A stretch of 40,238 nt of DNA from Candidatus Nitrosopumilus sp. (GCA_003702545.1 REGK01000003.1:1-40238); one strand, 5' to 3'. Positions 1 to 8,308 are shown, counted from the stretch's first letter. Numbers and translations: made by a program. The notes: a model not told the origin generated them from the sequence alone.

Positions 1-671
1 ATGTCAGCTGGAATTTCGATTTTTCTATCTCCTAAAGATAGAATGACTCTTTTTGGAAGAATGAATGTACCTTCTTCAATACTTTCAATCTTTCCGATTT
101 GTCCTGCGTTAATTCCGCGTGTTACTAGTCCGTTATTACCTGCTTCTAATTTGATTACTTCAAGAATTTTTTGTTCTGGTACTTGTATCAAGCATACATC
201 ACCGACATTTACTTTGGTATCTGAAATTGTTGAACGTCCATCATGGAATCCAATTTGCATTTTTCCTTTGTTGATTGTAGTTTTACTTGTGACTCTTACA
301 AGTTTTTTTGTTTTTTCTGATTCGTTAATTTTGATTGGCTTTAGTAATTTACCGTCTGTTGGAACAAGACGATAAACATCTGAGACGTTCTCTAATTCGA
401 CTACATCCATTAATCCAATTGCATGATGTAGTGATTTTCTAACAACACCATCAATCTTTACTTTGCCTGAATAGATTGATGTTTTTGCTTCTCTTAGACT
501 TGTTACAATCTTTATCATATCTCTAAGGAACACAGCTGTTGGAACTGAGTGGTGTTTCTTGTGTGGTCCTGGTCTTGTTGTAATTACAAATCTCTTGTCT
601 TTTCTGGCAATTCCCCAGAACTGAGGTGCCATTTGACGTTTGAGTTTTTTACTACCTGAAATGCTTACCAT
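1..671 (-). CDS. rps4e: 30S ribosomal protein S4e (partial, 3' end cut off)
   Basis: This is a small-subunit ribosomal protein of the archaeal and eukaryotic S4e family. The visible 223 codons start [16 protein letters not shown] and include the S4-like RNA-binding stretch around KVKIDGVVRKSLHHAIGLMD, followed by the conserved central part (VYRLVPTDGKLL) and a KOW-like segment near NNGLVTRGINAGQIG. The family is usually about 235-245 residues, so only a short C-terminus lies outside the window. The ATG overlaps the TAA of rpl24 by one base (TAATG), which indicates translational coupling at the end of this part of the operon. Confidence 0.95.
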   Translation of the reverse strand, partial: MVSISGSKKLKRQMAPQFWGIARKDKRFVITTRPGPHKKHHSVPTAVFLRDMIKIVTSLREAKTSIYSGKVKIDGVVRKSLHHAIGLMDVVELENVSDVYRLVPTDGKLLKPIKINESEKTKKLVRVTSKTTINKGKMQIGFHDGRSTISDTKVNVGDVCLIQVPEQKILEVIKLEAGNNGLVTRGINAGQIGKIESIEEGTFILPKRVILSLGDRKIEIPAD

Positions 672-1084
672 TATTCTTCATTCTCCTTTTCTTCGGATTT
701 TTTCTCCACTTTTGTTTCTTTAGGCTGCTTTCTTGGGTCTTTGCCTTCGAGTTTTGCCATTCTCCATTTGTCATCTGTGTTTAGTGATGTAACTAGTAAG
801 TTTGAGGTGTGAATGAATACATCAAATTTATCGCCTTTTGTCTTTTCTTTCTTTACTCCTTCGATTGCAACACTGCTTTTTGCTGTAGATACTTCTGAAA
901 CTTTACCATCTACACCTTTGAATTCCCCTCTGAGAATTGTAACACTGTCACCTTCAATTACTCTGACACTTCTCTTTCCATATTTTTTATGAAGATCTTT
1001 TGATAGTGCACTTCCTAGTTGTTTGCTTTTTGTTTGGTAAGATGCACGATAAATCATCTTGTTACGCATTTTAGTTGGTTTCAT
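671..1084 (-). CDS. rpl24: 50S ribosomal protein L24
   Basis: L24 is an early-assembly protein of the large subunit. The 137-residue protein has the KOW RNA-binding motif near residues 41-62 ([18 protein letters not shown]) after a basic N-terminus typical of archaeal L24/L26e. The last 25 residues are a very charged Lys/Glu tail, longer than in many homologues. It begins four bases after the rpl14 stop and overlaps the rps4e start by one base, so it is inside the operon. Confidence 0.96.
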   Translation of the reverse strand: MKPTKMRNKMIYRASYQTKSKQLGSALSKDLHKKYGKRSVRVIEGDSVTILRGEFKGVDGKVSEVSTAKSSVAIEGVKKEKTKGDKFDVFIHTSNLLVTSLNTDDKWRMAKLEGKDPRKQPKETKVEKKSEEKENEE

Positions 1085-1088
1085 CTTC

Positions 1089-1511
1089 TTATACCACCAT
1101 TGATGCCAAGTTAGCTACCCTTGGCCATTTCTCTGAAGCTTCTGCTGCTACTGGTCCTTTGATGTCTGTTCCTTTTGTTTCTCCTTCTGGAGTAATCAAC
1201 ACTGCTGCGTTGTCTTCAAAACAAACTCTTACGCCGTTTAATCTTCTAACTGGATATTTTTGTCTAATTATGACTGCACCATACACTTGTTTTCTTAATT
1301 CTGCTGGTCCTTTCTTTACAACAACATTACAAAAGTCTCCAACTGATGCTGAAGGAAGTCTTGATGCTCTTGTTTTGTGTCTTGGAACATTGATTACTTC
1401 TAAAATTTTTGCGCCAGAATTATCTGCACATACAATGTTTGCTCCAACTGGAATTACTTTAGTTACATATGGACGGAATTCTTCTACTCCTTTACCTGCT
1501 TGCTTTGCCAT
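1089..1511 (-). CDS. rpl14: 50S ribosomal protein L14
   Basis: This 140-residue protein is L14, which binds 23S rRNA near the subunit interface. The family signature is clear: [18 protein letters not shown], then [18 protein letters not shown] and the C-terminal [20 protein letters not shown]. The length matches archaeal L14/L23e. The ATG overlaps the rps17 stop codon by one base (TAATG), and rpl24 follows after four bases. Confidence 0.97.
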   Translation of the reverse strand: MAKQAGKGVEEFRPYVTKVIPVGANIVCADNSGAKILEVINVPRHKTRASRLPSASVGDFCNVVVKKGPAELRKQVYGAVIIRQKYPVRRLNGVRVCFEDNAAVLITPEGETKGTDIKGPVAAEASEKWPRVANLASMVV

Positions 1512-1834
1512 TATGATCTAACCTCCACAACAACATATGATACGGACTTTGATATTGGTCTGCATTCTGCAGTCAATACACTATCTCCTGATTCAACATC
1601 GATACATCCAGGAACGTGAGCATGAATACTACTCTTACCTCTTGCATATCTCTTGAATTTGTTAAAGTAAATTGGTGCATCTTTTTGCAAAGTGATTGTT
1701 TGTTTTGCTTTACTTCCTGTAACTTTACCATCAAAGAGTTTGCCTCTGATTGCTAACTCTCCGTGGAATGGACAGTGTTTGTCTGTGCACTCTCTCTTTG
1801 GCTCTTTAACTTTTAATCCAATATCTCTAGTCAT
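1511..1834 (-). CDS. rps17: 30S ribosomal protein S17
   Basis: This 107-residue protein is the archaeal S17/S11e type. The start MTRDIGLKV, the Cys-containing segment CTDKHCPFHGELAIRG and the OB-fold strand GKVTGSKAKQTITLQKD identify it. The C-terminal part has the conserved HAHVPGCIDVESGDSVLTAECRPISK region, given here in part. The ATG overlaps the TGA of the Rpp29 gene (ATGA), a typical coupled junction of this operon. Confidence 0.96.
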   Translation of the reverse strand: MTRDIGLKVKEPKRECTDKHCPFHGELAIRGKLFDGKVTGSKAKQTITLQKDAPIYFNKFKRYARGKSSIHAHVPGCIDVESGDSVLTAECRPISKSVSYVVVEVRS

Positions 1835-2097
1835 GCCTTTCCTCCAATTCTGTCAAATGGTCTTTTTGCAATTTTGGAACCTTCAACAATAACATCGCTA
1901 TTGTCAATTGAGAATTTCCAATTGCTTGTTGATTTTGCAATTGATCTCATTCCATTTTCTGTGTTAATTGTAAACATTGATTTTGTTTCATTTTCAATTC
2001 TTCCATTTAATCCTATTACTTGCGGGTTGGTAGATTGTACAATCTCTGTGTTTAATCCGATAAATTCGTGTGATGTAATGTTATTTGCTGTGATCAT
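1831..2097 (-). CDS. rnp1: RNase P protein component 1 (Rpp29/Pop4)
   Basis: This 88-residue protein is the archaeal homologue of human Rpp29/Pop4, which binds the specificity side of RNase P RNA in tRNA 5' processing. Recognisable parts are HEFIGLNTEIVQSTNP, the Sm-like strand VIGLNGRIENETKSMFTI and the end SKIAKRPFDRIGGKA, which matches the usual family C-terminus. Its place between rpl29 and rps17 is the usual archaeal position. Both ends overlap neighbours as ATGA. In many other archaea a SUI1/eIF1 gene sits just before it; none is present here. Confidence 0.92.
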   Translation of the reverse strand: MITANNITSHEFIGLNTEIVQSTNPQVIGLNGRIENETKSMFTINTENGMRSIAKSTSNWKFSIDNSDVIVEGSKIAKRPFDRIGGKA

Positions 2098-2300
2098 TTC
2101 TCTTTCTTCATCTCGTTTAGTCTAGTTAGCATTCTTGCAATGTCGTGGCGAAGAGGTCTTAGTTTTCCACTTTCTTTTCGTAGTGTGCCTTTAGCTGCAT
2201 CAACTCTAAGTTTTGCAAGCTCACTTCTTGATTCTTGGATCTTGCTTTTTAGATCTTTTTCATTCAAGTTATTGATTGTCTTCATACTCATTCTGGTCAT
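2094..2300 (-). CDS. rpl29: 50S ribosomal protein L29
   Basis: L29 is a small two-helix protein near the peptide exit tunnel. The 68 residues show the family pattern: [20 protein letters not shown], then [22 protein letters not shown]. The ATG at 2300 overlaps the rps3 TGA (ATGA); two further ATGs lie within the next 16 bases, so the exact start could be up to five residues later. The gene ends overlapping Rpp29 by four bases. Confidence 0.95.
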   Translation of the reverse strand: MTRMSMKTINNLNEKDLKSKIQESRSELAKLRVDAAKGTLRKESGKLRPLRHDIARMLTRLNEMKKEK

Positions 2301-3052
2301 TTGAGTTTGGCCTCCTCTTCTTCTAATGTTTCAAGTTCTTTCATCTTCTCTTCTTCCATTCTAATTTGCTCTGATTCTGTTCTTGCTTTCTTTTCTGCTG
2401 CAGTTTCGTCTCTCATCTTACCTGTTTCTGCATCTTTGACTTGTTTTGCCTTCTTTGGTTTTTCAGTCTTCATCTCGAATTCTGGAACAAATTTTTCTTT
2501 TCTTGCAATTCTAATTCTAATTCCGATTAATCCCATTGCGGTTCCTACATGTGCAATGTCTTCAGCAACAATTACTTCTGCATGGTGGCCTGCTCTTGGC
2601 AGAATTCCTGCTGTGTGTTTTTCAAATGCAGAACGGTCACCTCTTAGTTTACCTGAAATTGTAATTTGAACTCCCATGGCGCCGTTTTCCATGATTTGTT
2701 TTAGAGTCCACATTGTTGCTCTTCTAAATGCTGTACCTCTTTCAAGATGGGATGCCATTCTGTTACACATCACACTTGGTGATAGTTCTGGTTTCTCAAT
2801 CTCTACTACTGAAATTTGTGGGCTCTTTAATCCAAAGTCTGTTGCTAGTTTGTCTGTAAGTTCTCTAATTCCTGAACCTTTTCTTCCGATAACTATTCCT
2901 GGTCTTGTAACATGTAGTGCAACTCTTGTACCTGTTGGTGTTTTTGAAATCTCTGCATGTGAAAATCCTGCTTCTTTGATTGCATCTCTAAGATAGTCTT
3001 TGAGTAGCATCATGTTGTAGTTGTCTTTGATTACGTTTTTCACAGATGACAT
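2297..3052 (-). CDS. rps3: 30S ribosomal protein S3
   Basis: S3 lies at the mRNA entry channel of the small subunit. The 251-residue protein has an N-terminal KH domain with [18 protein letters not shown] around residues 52-69, then the S3 C-terminal domain ([20 protein letters not shown] and [19 protein letters not shown]). After about residue 195 there is a charged Lys/Glu tail predicted to be helical or disordered, as in other archaeal S3 proteins. It starts two bases after the rpl22 stop. Confidence 0.97.
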   Translation of the reverse strand: MSSVKNVIKDNYNMMLLKDYLRDAIKEAGFSHAEISKTPTGTRVALHVTRPGIVIGRKGSGIRELTDKLATDFGLKSPQISVVEIEKPELSPSVMCNRMASHLERGTAFRRATMWTLKQIMENGAMGVQITISGKLRGDRSAFEKHTAGILPRAGHHAEVIVAEDIAHVGTAMGLIGIRIRIARKEKFVPEFEMKTEKPKKAKQVKDAETGKMRDETAAEKKARTESEQIRMEEEKMKELETLEEEEAKLK

Positions 3053-3054
3053 TT

Positions 3055-3513
3055 CTAAATCTCCTGAGCCACCAACTCGACGTGTGTAAGTACGTTGTTC
3101 TTTGGAGTTGCTCTTCCCATTGCTCTTGGGATGAATCTTTTTACGATAACTCCTTTGTGAACAGTTGCGTTTACAATCTTTAATCTATCTAAATCCATAC
3201 CTTTGTACTCTGCATTTGATTCTAAATTATCTAAAACTTTGATGAATTCTTTTGCTGTTTTTTGAGGATAACGTCCTGCCATCATTCCTGGGTCTGCTTT
3301 GTGTCCTACTTGGTTTTTGAATCTTCTAAATGCAATTGCTCGGTCTTTATGGACTACTGCTTGCAAGTAATCTCTTGCTTTTTCAATTGATAGTCCTTTG
3401 ATTGCAACTGCAACTTCTCTTGCATGTTTGTGTGAGATGTCTTTTTCTCTTAATGAAGAGCGTACATGTCTTGTTGCATCATAATTTTGGAAAGCGTAAC
3501 CGAATCTACCCAT
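3055..3513 (-). CDS. rpl22: 50S ribosomal protein L22
   Basis: L22 lines the peptide exit tunnel. Typical archaeal motifs are [39 protein letters not shown] and [20 protein letters not shown]. The ATG at 3513 is preferred because the protein then starts in the usual family place and a GTGAT sequence, a possible ribosome-binding site, lies five bases upstream. A GTG at 3522 overlapping the rps19 stop (GTGA) is the alternative and would add three residues. Confidence 0.94.
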   Translation of the reverse strand: MGRFGYAFQNYDATRHVRSSLREKDISHKHAREVAVAIKGLSIEKARDYLQAVVHKDRAIAFRRFKNQVGHKADPGMMAGRYPQKTAKEFIKVLDNLESNAEYKGMDLDRLKIVNATVHKGVIVKRFIPRAMGRATPKNNVLTHVELVAQEI

Positions 3514-3518
3514 ACTAA

Positions 3519-3914
3519 TCACTTCAATGGTACATAGAGGCTGGATCTTGATGCGCCGACACCTGGTGCACCGTGTGAAACCTTCTTGTTTGTTATGACA
3601 TATTCTCCCAAGTAATGACCAATCATTTCTGTTTTGATTGCAACTGGTCTGAATTCTTTTCCTGAGAAAACATTTACTGTAACATCTACCATGTATGGTA
3701 GGATAATCAAATCTCTAACGTGAGTCTTGATTGGATTTTTTAATTTGCCTGCTTTTGCTGCTTTGATCTCTTCAATTAGTTTTCTTTTACCATCATCAAT
3801 TCCTCTGGTAAGAGATCTTCTTTGTCTTGCATTGAATAATTGGAATAATTTTTCTAATGACATGTTATCAAGTTCTTCTTTTGGAATTCCTCTGTATGAA
3901 AATTCTTTAACCAT
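3519..3914 (-). CDS. rps19: 30S ribosomal protein S19
   Basis: S19 binds 16S rRNA in the head of the small subunit. The 131-residue protein is the archaeal S15e-like form, with an N-terminal stretch FSYRGIPKEELDNMSLEKL and the core NVFSGKEFRPVAIKTEMIGH followed by LGEYVITNKKVSHGAPGVGA. It is separated from rpl23 by 27 bases. In most archaea the rpl2 gene sits exactly in this gap, so its absence is notable. Confidence 0.97.
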   Translation of the reverse strand: MVKEFSYRGIPKEELDNMSLEKLFQLFNARQRRSLTRGIDDGKRKLIEEIKAAKAGKLKNPIKTHVRDLIILPYMVDVTVNVFSGKEFRPVAIKTEMIGHYLGEYVITNKKVSHGAPGVGASRSSLYVPLK

Positions 3915-3941
3915 TTTTGTTCTTCACCTTCTAGCTCCCTA

Positions 3942-4208
3942 TTATAGCATTCCTATCTTTGTTGCGAGGTCTCTTGCTTTTTCTGTATTTTCAAATTGGA
4001 CGAATGCTTTCTTACCGTAAATTGTTCTTGCGGTGTTAACGTTAGTGACTTTTTCTTTGTATAGTGCATTAACTGCCTCAGCAATCTCTGGTTTGCTTGC
4101 CGATCTCTCTACAATGAAACAAATCTTACTTTCGTTTTCTACCATTGCAAATGTCTTTTCAGTGATGTATGGTTTGATTATGATTTTACTTGCTTGATCT
4201 ACATTCAT
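3942..4208 (-). CDS. rpl23: 50S ribosomal protein L23
   Basis: L23 binds domain III of 23S rRNA and forms the docking site for factors such as SRP at the tunnel exit. The 88 residues show the family core: IIKPYITEKTFAMVENESKI, then ASKPEIAEAVNALYKEKVTNV and the strand RTIYGKKAFVQFE. The ATG overlaps the rpl4 stop (ATGA). rps19 follows after 27 bases. Confidence 0.97.
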   Translation of the reverse strand: MNVDQASKIIIKPYITEKTFAMVENESKICFIVERSASKPEIAEAVNALYKEKVTNVNTARTIYGKKAFVQFENTEKARDLATKIGML

Positions 4209-5020
4209 TGTACTTTCGCCATTACCTCTAGATGTGTTGATTTTATTTTTCCAATCTCTTCGATTGCAGATTTGGAATAAACGGTTAATCTAATTGGGTC
4301 TGAACCCGGAGCTAAATCTAATACGCTCAAATCCTTGACACTTGTTGCCTCTACACCTGGTAGTGCGCCAATTGCTTTTGAAATCTTTGATGCATCTTTA
4401 GTTACAAACAATACACTCTTTCCAACTTTCTTACTTCTTCCTCTAAGTCTTGATTGTCCAGAACGTGCTTTTCTTGCTTGTAGTCTTTCTACATCTTGTG
4501 TTAGTTTTAGTGAATCAAGTATCTTGGATACTTCGCTTGTTTTAGAAACTGACTCAATATTATCTGAAACTACAATTGGGAATGATTCAATTCCTTCCAC
4601 TTTATGACCTCTTGACTCAACTCTGTCTTTAGATGCAGTTGCTGCAATTGCAGAGCATAATGCTAGTTTCTTTTCTTTTTTGTTTAATTTCTTGTAAATT
4701 ACTTTCTCGACAATAGGTGGATGTGCTTGTCTTCCTCCTCTTGTTGATGCAACTTCTGCACCTTGTCCTTGTCTTCCACCACCTCCGCCTTGTGCTCTTG
4801 CAACACGAGATACACCTTGACCTGTTGGTGGATCATTGGAATCTGCAACTACATCTTGTCCTGCAGTTGGATGTCTTCCTTGTGGTTGGAATTTGTGTGA
4901 TGTTAGATTAGTGAAAGCTTTGTGAATTAATTCTCTTCTAAATGGTGTTGAAAAGACTGGTGGTAATTCTACTTCTCCATCTTTTGTTCCAGTTGTTGTG
5001 TATACTGTTGCTTTGGTCAT
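4205..5020 (-). CDS. rpl4: 50S ribosomal protein L4
   Basis: This 271-residue protein is archaeal/eukaryotic L4 (L4/L1e). After a beta-rich N-terminus (VELPPVFSTPFRRELIHKAF) comes the Gly/Arg-rich loop that reaches into the exit tunnel, with a run of five glycines near residue 77 and TRGGRQAHPP. The alpha/beta domain contains ALCSAIAATASKD and LRGRSKKVGKSVLFV. Start and stop overlap rpl3 and rpl23 by four bases each, so the three genes are translationally coupled. Confidence 0.97.
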   Translation of the reverse strand: MTKATVYTTTGTKDGEVELPPVFSTPFRRELIHKAFTNLTSHKFQPQGRHPTAGQDVVADSNDPPTGQGVSRVARAQGGGGGRQGQGAEVASTRGGRQAHPPIVEKVIYKKLNKKEKKLALCSAIAATASKDRVESRGHKVEGIESFPIVVSDNIESVSKTSEVSKILDSLKLTQDVERLQARKARSGQSRLRGRSKKVGKSVLFVTKDASKISKAIGALPGVEATSVKDLSVLDLAPGSDPIRLTVYSKSAIEEIGKIKSTHLEVMAKVQ

Positions 5021-6012
5021 ACTACTACCTCCAAGATATTTGGCTTGTTGACTTTGTCTGGAACATTTCTAATTTGACTTCTTAGTTTGATTAGTCTTCT
5101 ATATGCTCCAGGAACTGAACCTTTTAGAACAATAAAGTCTCCTTTAACTAAACCAAAGTGTTTGAAACCGCCGTCTGGATTAATTTTTAATTTATCGTCA
5201 TCAGTGTTACCCATAATCATAATTCTTTTGTCATATTCAACTCTTTGATGGAATCCAAACTGTCCTGCTCTTGGAACTGTGTACATGACACTTTGTGGTG
5301 AGATTGGACCAAGTGAACCAACTTCTCTAACTGTCTTTCTTGATTTGTGTTGCTTCTTTTTTACGTTCCATCTTTTCAAAACACCTTGCCATCCTTTACC
5401 TTTTGTAATTGCAGCAACGTCAACGCTTGCTCCTGTTTCGAAAATCTGATCAATCTTAATTTCTTTTCCAAGTAATTCTTTGACATGTGCAAATTGTTTT
5501 GGAATGTCTCCTCCACTTACTGATGCTTCAAAGATGTATGGTTTCTTTTGGTCAAGTCCTGCTGCACTTGGTGAGATTGCAACAATTGCAAAAATCTCTT
5601 TAATCTTTTTCAAACTTTTTTCTGCATTCTCTAATGCATTTTCTTGTTTGTTCTTTAATGAAATTTCTTTAGCGATACTTTTTGGAATGTCTTCTGCATA
5701 AACATCGAATTCTGCATGACGTCCATCATGATCTTTTGAATAACCTCTAACTCCTAAAATCAAAACTGGTGGTGTAACTAGAACTGTTCCAAGACTTACT
5801 AGTTGTTTTCCTGCATTGGGTACTTTTTCACGATCATCAATACTGACAATCTGAACACATCCTGCTTTGAAACCACAGTGAGCTAAAATCTTTGGCTCTT
5901 CAGAATCTAACTTTGGCCATGCTCTGATTCTTGCCTCCATGCTTTTAGCACGTACTCTAGGTGAGTATGCAAGGCTTCCTCTACGTGGTGAATGTCTTTT
6001 TCTAGCACCCAT
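5017..6012 (-). CDS. rpl3: 50S ribosomal protein L3
   Basis: First gene of the ribosomal run. The 331-residue protein is of archaeal length and has the typical basic start MGARKRHSPRRGSLAYSPR, the strand CVQIVSIDDREKVPNAGKQL, and the late motifs GKGWQGVLKRWNVKKKQHKS and GQFGFHQRVEYDKR, which form the arm near the peptidyl-transferase centre. The ATG at 6012 is 27 bases from a TATA-like box at 6040-6046. Two GGTTAAC sites lie further upstream. The SPOUT methyltransferase upstream is a common archaeal neighbour of rpl3. Confidence 0.97.
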   Translation of the reverse strand: MGARKRHSPRRGSLAYSPRVRAKSMEARIRAWPKLDSEEPKILAHCGFKAGCVQIVSIDDREKVPNAGKQLVSLGTVLVTPPVLILGVRGYSKDHDGRHAEFDVYAEDIPKSIAKEISLKNKQENALENAEKSLKKIKEIFAIVAISPSAAGLDQKKPYIFEASVSGGDIPKQFAHVKELLGKEIKIDQIFETGASVDVAAITKGKGWQGVLKRWNVKKKQHKSRKTVREVGSLGPISPQSVMYTVPRAGQFGFHQRVEYDKRIMIMGNTDDDKLKINPDGGFKHFGLVKGDFIVLKGSVPGAYRRLIKLRSQIRNVPDKVNKPNILEVVV

Positions 6013-6039
6013 GACTAAAACGCATCATCGATTTCCCTC

Positions 6040-6046
6040 TATTAAA
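6040..6046 (-). promoter_or_regulatory. TATA-like box of the rpl3 operon
   Basis: On the minus strand the sequence reads TTTAATA, with its lower edge 27 bases before the rpl3 ATG. This predicts a transcript with no leader or only a few bases of leader. It is placed from sequence and spacing alone; no transcription start has been seen. Confidence 0.5.
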
Positions 6047-6059
6047 CTATGTGAGACCT

Positions 6060-6088
6060 GGTTAACCACAAAAAAAATACTGGTTAAC
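6060..6088 (-). promoter_or_regulatory. Paired GGTTAAC sites upstream of rpl3
   Basis: GGTTAACC at 6060-6067 is a perfect 8-base palindrome. GGTTAAC recurs at 6082-6088, so the centres are 22 bases apart, about two helical turns. Both copies are preceded by CT, giving a 9-base direct repeat CTGGTTAAC. The nearer site is 13 bases upstream of the TATA-like box. The bioB promoter has the same arrangement. A regulator binding as two dimers is an inference. Confidence 0.5.
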
Positions 6089-6093
6089 GAACT

Positions 6094-6101
6094 GTGCCTA
6101 A
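6094..6101 (+). promoter_or_regulatory. GTGCCTAA intergenic motif, copy 1
   Basis: GTGCCTAA followed by AATT, between the stop of the 36-residue membrane peptide gene (2 bases away) and the rpl3 promoter sites. On the coding strand it reads TTAGGCAC. It is one of five copies in the window, all between genes; its role is unknown. Confidence 0.35.
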
Positions 6102-6103
6102 AA

Positions 6104-6214
6104 TTAAGGATTTAGAATTTCATTTACCATATTCCAAATTGTAATCGTTCCAATTACAATTCCTGCAGCTCCTACCCCTATTGCTAACAACAAAAAATTT
6201 TTTCTTTCTGCCAT
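6104..6214 (-). CDS. 36-residue single-helix membrane peptide
   Basis: A short open frame encodes MAERKNFLLLAIGVGAAG followed by IVIGTITIWNMVNEILNP. The charged start (ERK) followed by about 20 hydrophobic residues rich in Gly and Ile predicts one transmembrane helix with the N-terminus inside. The ATG lies two bases after the TAA of the SPOUT methyltransferase gene, so it is likely co-transcribed with it, and it ends before the rpl3 promoter. No family is recognised. The clean composition, tight spacing and orientation support a real gene; the function is unknown. Confidence 0.6.
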   Translation of the reverse strand: MAERKNFLLLAIGVGAAGIVIGTITIWNMVNEILNP

Positions 6215-6216
6215 AG

Positions 6217-7029
6217 TTATGATGTGCTTTGTGCGTTAATTATTGATAGTGTTCCTAGTAATGCTTCTTCTAGACGTACTGTCTGTGTAGCTTGGTTTGG
6301 GAAAAAGTTTAGAGACTTTGCGTTTTGTACATTTTTCATCTTACCTCCCAAGATCTCATGAATTCCCTTTTCAGGAGAACCAAAAACTACCAGTGTTGGT
6401 TGATCTGACTTTGTGTATTTTGCAATTTGCTCTTTTGTTGCAGTTTTACCTTTTCTTGATGTAAGAATTATGTTTCCTTTCCATTCTGACAATAATGAAA
6501 ATAGGTTTGAACGTTCTTTGACCATGTACCCCCAGTAATCTGGTGCTTCACTTCTGGTGATTTCCTTAATTGAGAAATTTGGATGTCCTTCCTTGAATTG
6601 CACTGTTACTCTTTTTCCCATTTGCGTTTTGCCAAAAAATGGAATCAATTGATTAATTCCAACATCAACGAATCTTTTACCTTTGACTCCTACTACTATT
6701 CCTTCTCTAACATCTCCTTTGCTTATCTTTTTAGGATTTGCAGGTGTAACGTGACTTGGTATTCTTAATGGTTGTAAAACCCCTGCAAATTTTAAATCAT
6801 TTACTTTAGAAAACAACCTTCTTCTCAAAAACTGTGGTGTTTCTAAATATTTTAGAATCATTACCATGAGGTTTCCGTCTTGCTTGTTGTTTCCTTCTTG
6901 GTAGACATAGATTGTTTCGATTTTGAAAATTGCACATGCTCTTGCTAAAACTGATATCTTTCTAGTTTTGTCTATCTTCAAAGACTCATCTGATAGAGAA
7001 GATTCAGGAATTGCAACAGATAATTTCAA
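6217..7029 (-). CDS. SPOUT-family RNA methyltransferase (putative uridine-N3 type)
   Basis: The 270-residue protein resembles the archaeal SPOUT group (DUF171, C9orf114-like), predicted to methylate RNA using SAM. The N-terminal half carries the start of the Rossmann-like knot (MKLSVAIPESSL, RACAIFKIETIYVYQEG) and an inserted OB-like domain (GDVREGIVVGVKGKRFVDVG). The C-terminal half has the cofactor region GNIILTSRKGK, LVVFGSPEKGIHEIL and NFFPNQATQTVRLEEALLG. Members of this family are commonly next to rpl3 in archaea, as here. The rRNA position it modifies cannot be read from the sequence. Confidence 0.85.
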   Translation of the reverse strand: MKLSVAIPESSLSDESLKIDKTRKISVLARACAIFKIETIYVYQEGNNKQDGNLMVMILKYLETPQFLRRRLFSKVNDLKFAGVLQPLRIPSHVTPANPKKISKGDVREGIVVGVKGKRFVDVGINQLIPFFGKTQMGKRVTVQFKEGHPNFSIKEITRSEAPDYWGYMVKERSNLFSLLSEWKGNIILTSRKGKTATKEQIAKYTKSDQPTLVVFGSPEKGIHEILGGKMKNVQNAKSLNFFPNQATQTVRLEEALLGTLSIINAQSTS

Positions 7030-7060
7030 TATAATCGAGTCTCACAAACAGATAAAATAA

Positions 7061-7798
7061 TTAATTTTTGTCGTGTGGATAATTTTGTTTAGCAGCATTT
7101 GCATAATTTGAAATCTGCTCATCTGAAACAATTTCATACAAACCAGTTTCTGTTTTGATGTGTGCCATTCTGATGTGACCTGTTCCATCTTTATCTTCAC
7201 TTGATAGATAAATTCCTGCACAAGCTAATGCTGCTGCATCATCTAGTGAAAGATCATTCTTGTATGTTTTTTCCAAGAAATCAGTTACTTGATCAGAACC
7301 TGAACCAATTGCAATTGCATCATATGAGATGTATGTTCCACTTGGGTCTGTCAAATACAATTGTGGTTTACCTCCAACAACTCCTCCAAGAATTAATGCA
7401 ACACCAAATGGTCTTACACCTGCATATTGGGTATATTGTTGAGATTGATCAGCTAAGTGTTTAGCAATTGTTTCAACTTCTACTGGTTCATCATAAATCA
7501 TTTTGTTACTTTGAGAAAAGAATCTTGCATTGTCAACTTGACTTCTTGCATCTGGAATGTATCCTGCTGCAGCAACTCCAACATGATCATCTATTTGGAA
7601 AATCTTTTGTGCTGTATTAGAAATCTGTAATTTTCTTGGTTTTTCTTCAACTGCAATTACGATACCATCTTTACATTTTACACCAACTGCAATTGTTCCT
7701 CTTCTTACAGTCTCAATTGCATATTCGACTTGGTATAATCTGCCATCTGGTGAGAATACTGTGATTGCTCTATCGTAACCTTGTTGTGCAGGAAGCAT
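7061..7798 (-). CDS. psmA: Proteasome subunit alpha
   Basis: This 245-residue protein forms the outer rings of the 20S proteasome, which gate substrate entry and bind the ATPase cap. The alpha-subunit N-terminal signature is complete: GYDRAITVFSPDGRLYQVEY, followed by AIETVRRGTIAVGVKCKDG and, further on, HVGVAAAGYIPDAR. The length is normal. It lies just upstream of the SPOUT methyltransferase gene with 31 bases between them. No beta subunit gene is in the window. Confidence 0.97.
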   Translation of the reverse strand: MLPAQQGYDRAITVFSPDGRLYQVEYAIETVRRGTIAVGVKCKDGIVIAVEEKPRKLQISNTAQKIFQIDDHVGVAAAGYIPDARSQVDNARFFSQSNKMIYDEPVEVETIAKHLADQSQQYTQYAGVRPFGVALILGGVVGGKPQLYLTDPSGTYISYDAIAIGSGSDQVTDFLEKTYKNDLSLDDAAALACAGIYLSSEDKDGTGHIRMAHIKTETGLYEIVSDEQISNYANAAKQNYPHDKN

Positions 7799-7850
7799 TT
7801 GATTCCAATGCTCTGAAAGTTTAATTTAAGTCTAGCCTATTTGATTTGCC

Positions 7851-8267
7851 GTGAGATTCGAAATTGAATTTTCAGGACATGAAAATATTAGATCAAACCA
7901 TCAAAAAACTATAGAGATTACAAAAGAGTCTCATTTGACACCTCAGGGTGATTGTATAGTTGGGGTAAGTGCAAATCATGCATGTGCAGATTTACCACAA
8001 GATCTAAAAGACAAACTGAAAAACTCGGATTCTAAAGTTAGATTCTCAATTGATGTTGGAGATTACAATTTCACTATCGAAGGAAGAGGTCATCCTGATC
8101 TTATTCTCACTCATGATGAAGATATTGTAATTAGAAAAAGTGATTTTGTATGTCCTAGAACACTAGCTGTCAAATGTGACAAAGCATCTGATTTGTTACC
8201 TAGAGAAATGGTTTCTTTACTACAAGATCCTAAAACTAAAGGCACCTTTACAATCACTGTTGATTAA
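7851..8267 (+). CDS. DUF371 family protein
   Basis: The 138-residue protein matches the archaeal DUF371 pattern as I recall it: FSGHENIRSNHQKTIEITKE near the start, DCIVGVSANHACADLP in the middle, and GRGHPDLILTHDEDIVIRKS, then CPRTLAVKCDKAS. The biochemical role of this family is not known. The start is GTG at 7851. A TATA-like TTTAATT centred about 27 bases upstream (near 7824) predicts that transcription begins at the GTG itself. The gene is divergent from psmA. Confidence 0.8.
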   Translation: MRFEIEFSGHENIRSNHQKTIEITKESHLTPQGDCIVGVSANHACADLPQDLKDKLKNSDSKVRFSIDVGDYNFTIEGRGHPDLILTHDEDIVIRKSDFVCPRTLAVKCDKASDLLPREMVSLLQDPKTKGTFTITVD

Positions 8268-8308
8268 AACTGTGACAATTTTATAGTGATTAACTGTATT
8301 CTTTGATC

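Noticed and set aside
1-375. Plus-strand frame opposite rps4e
   Set aside because: It is the complement of a clear ribosomal protein gene; the same holds for most other long frames opposite ribosomal genes.
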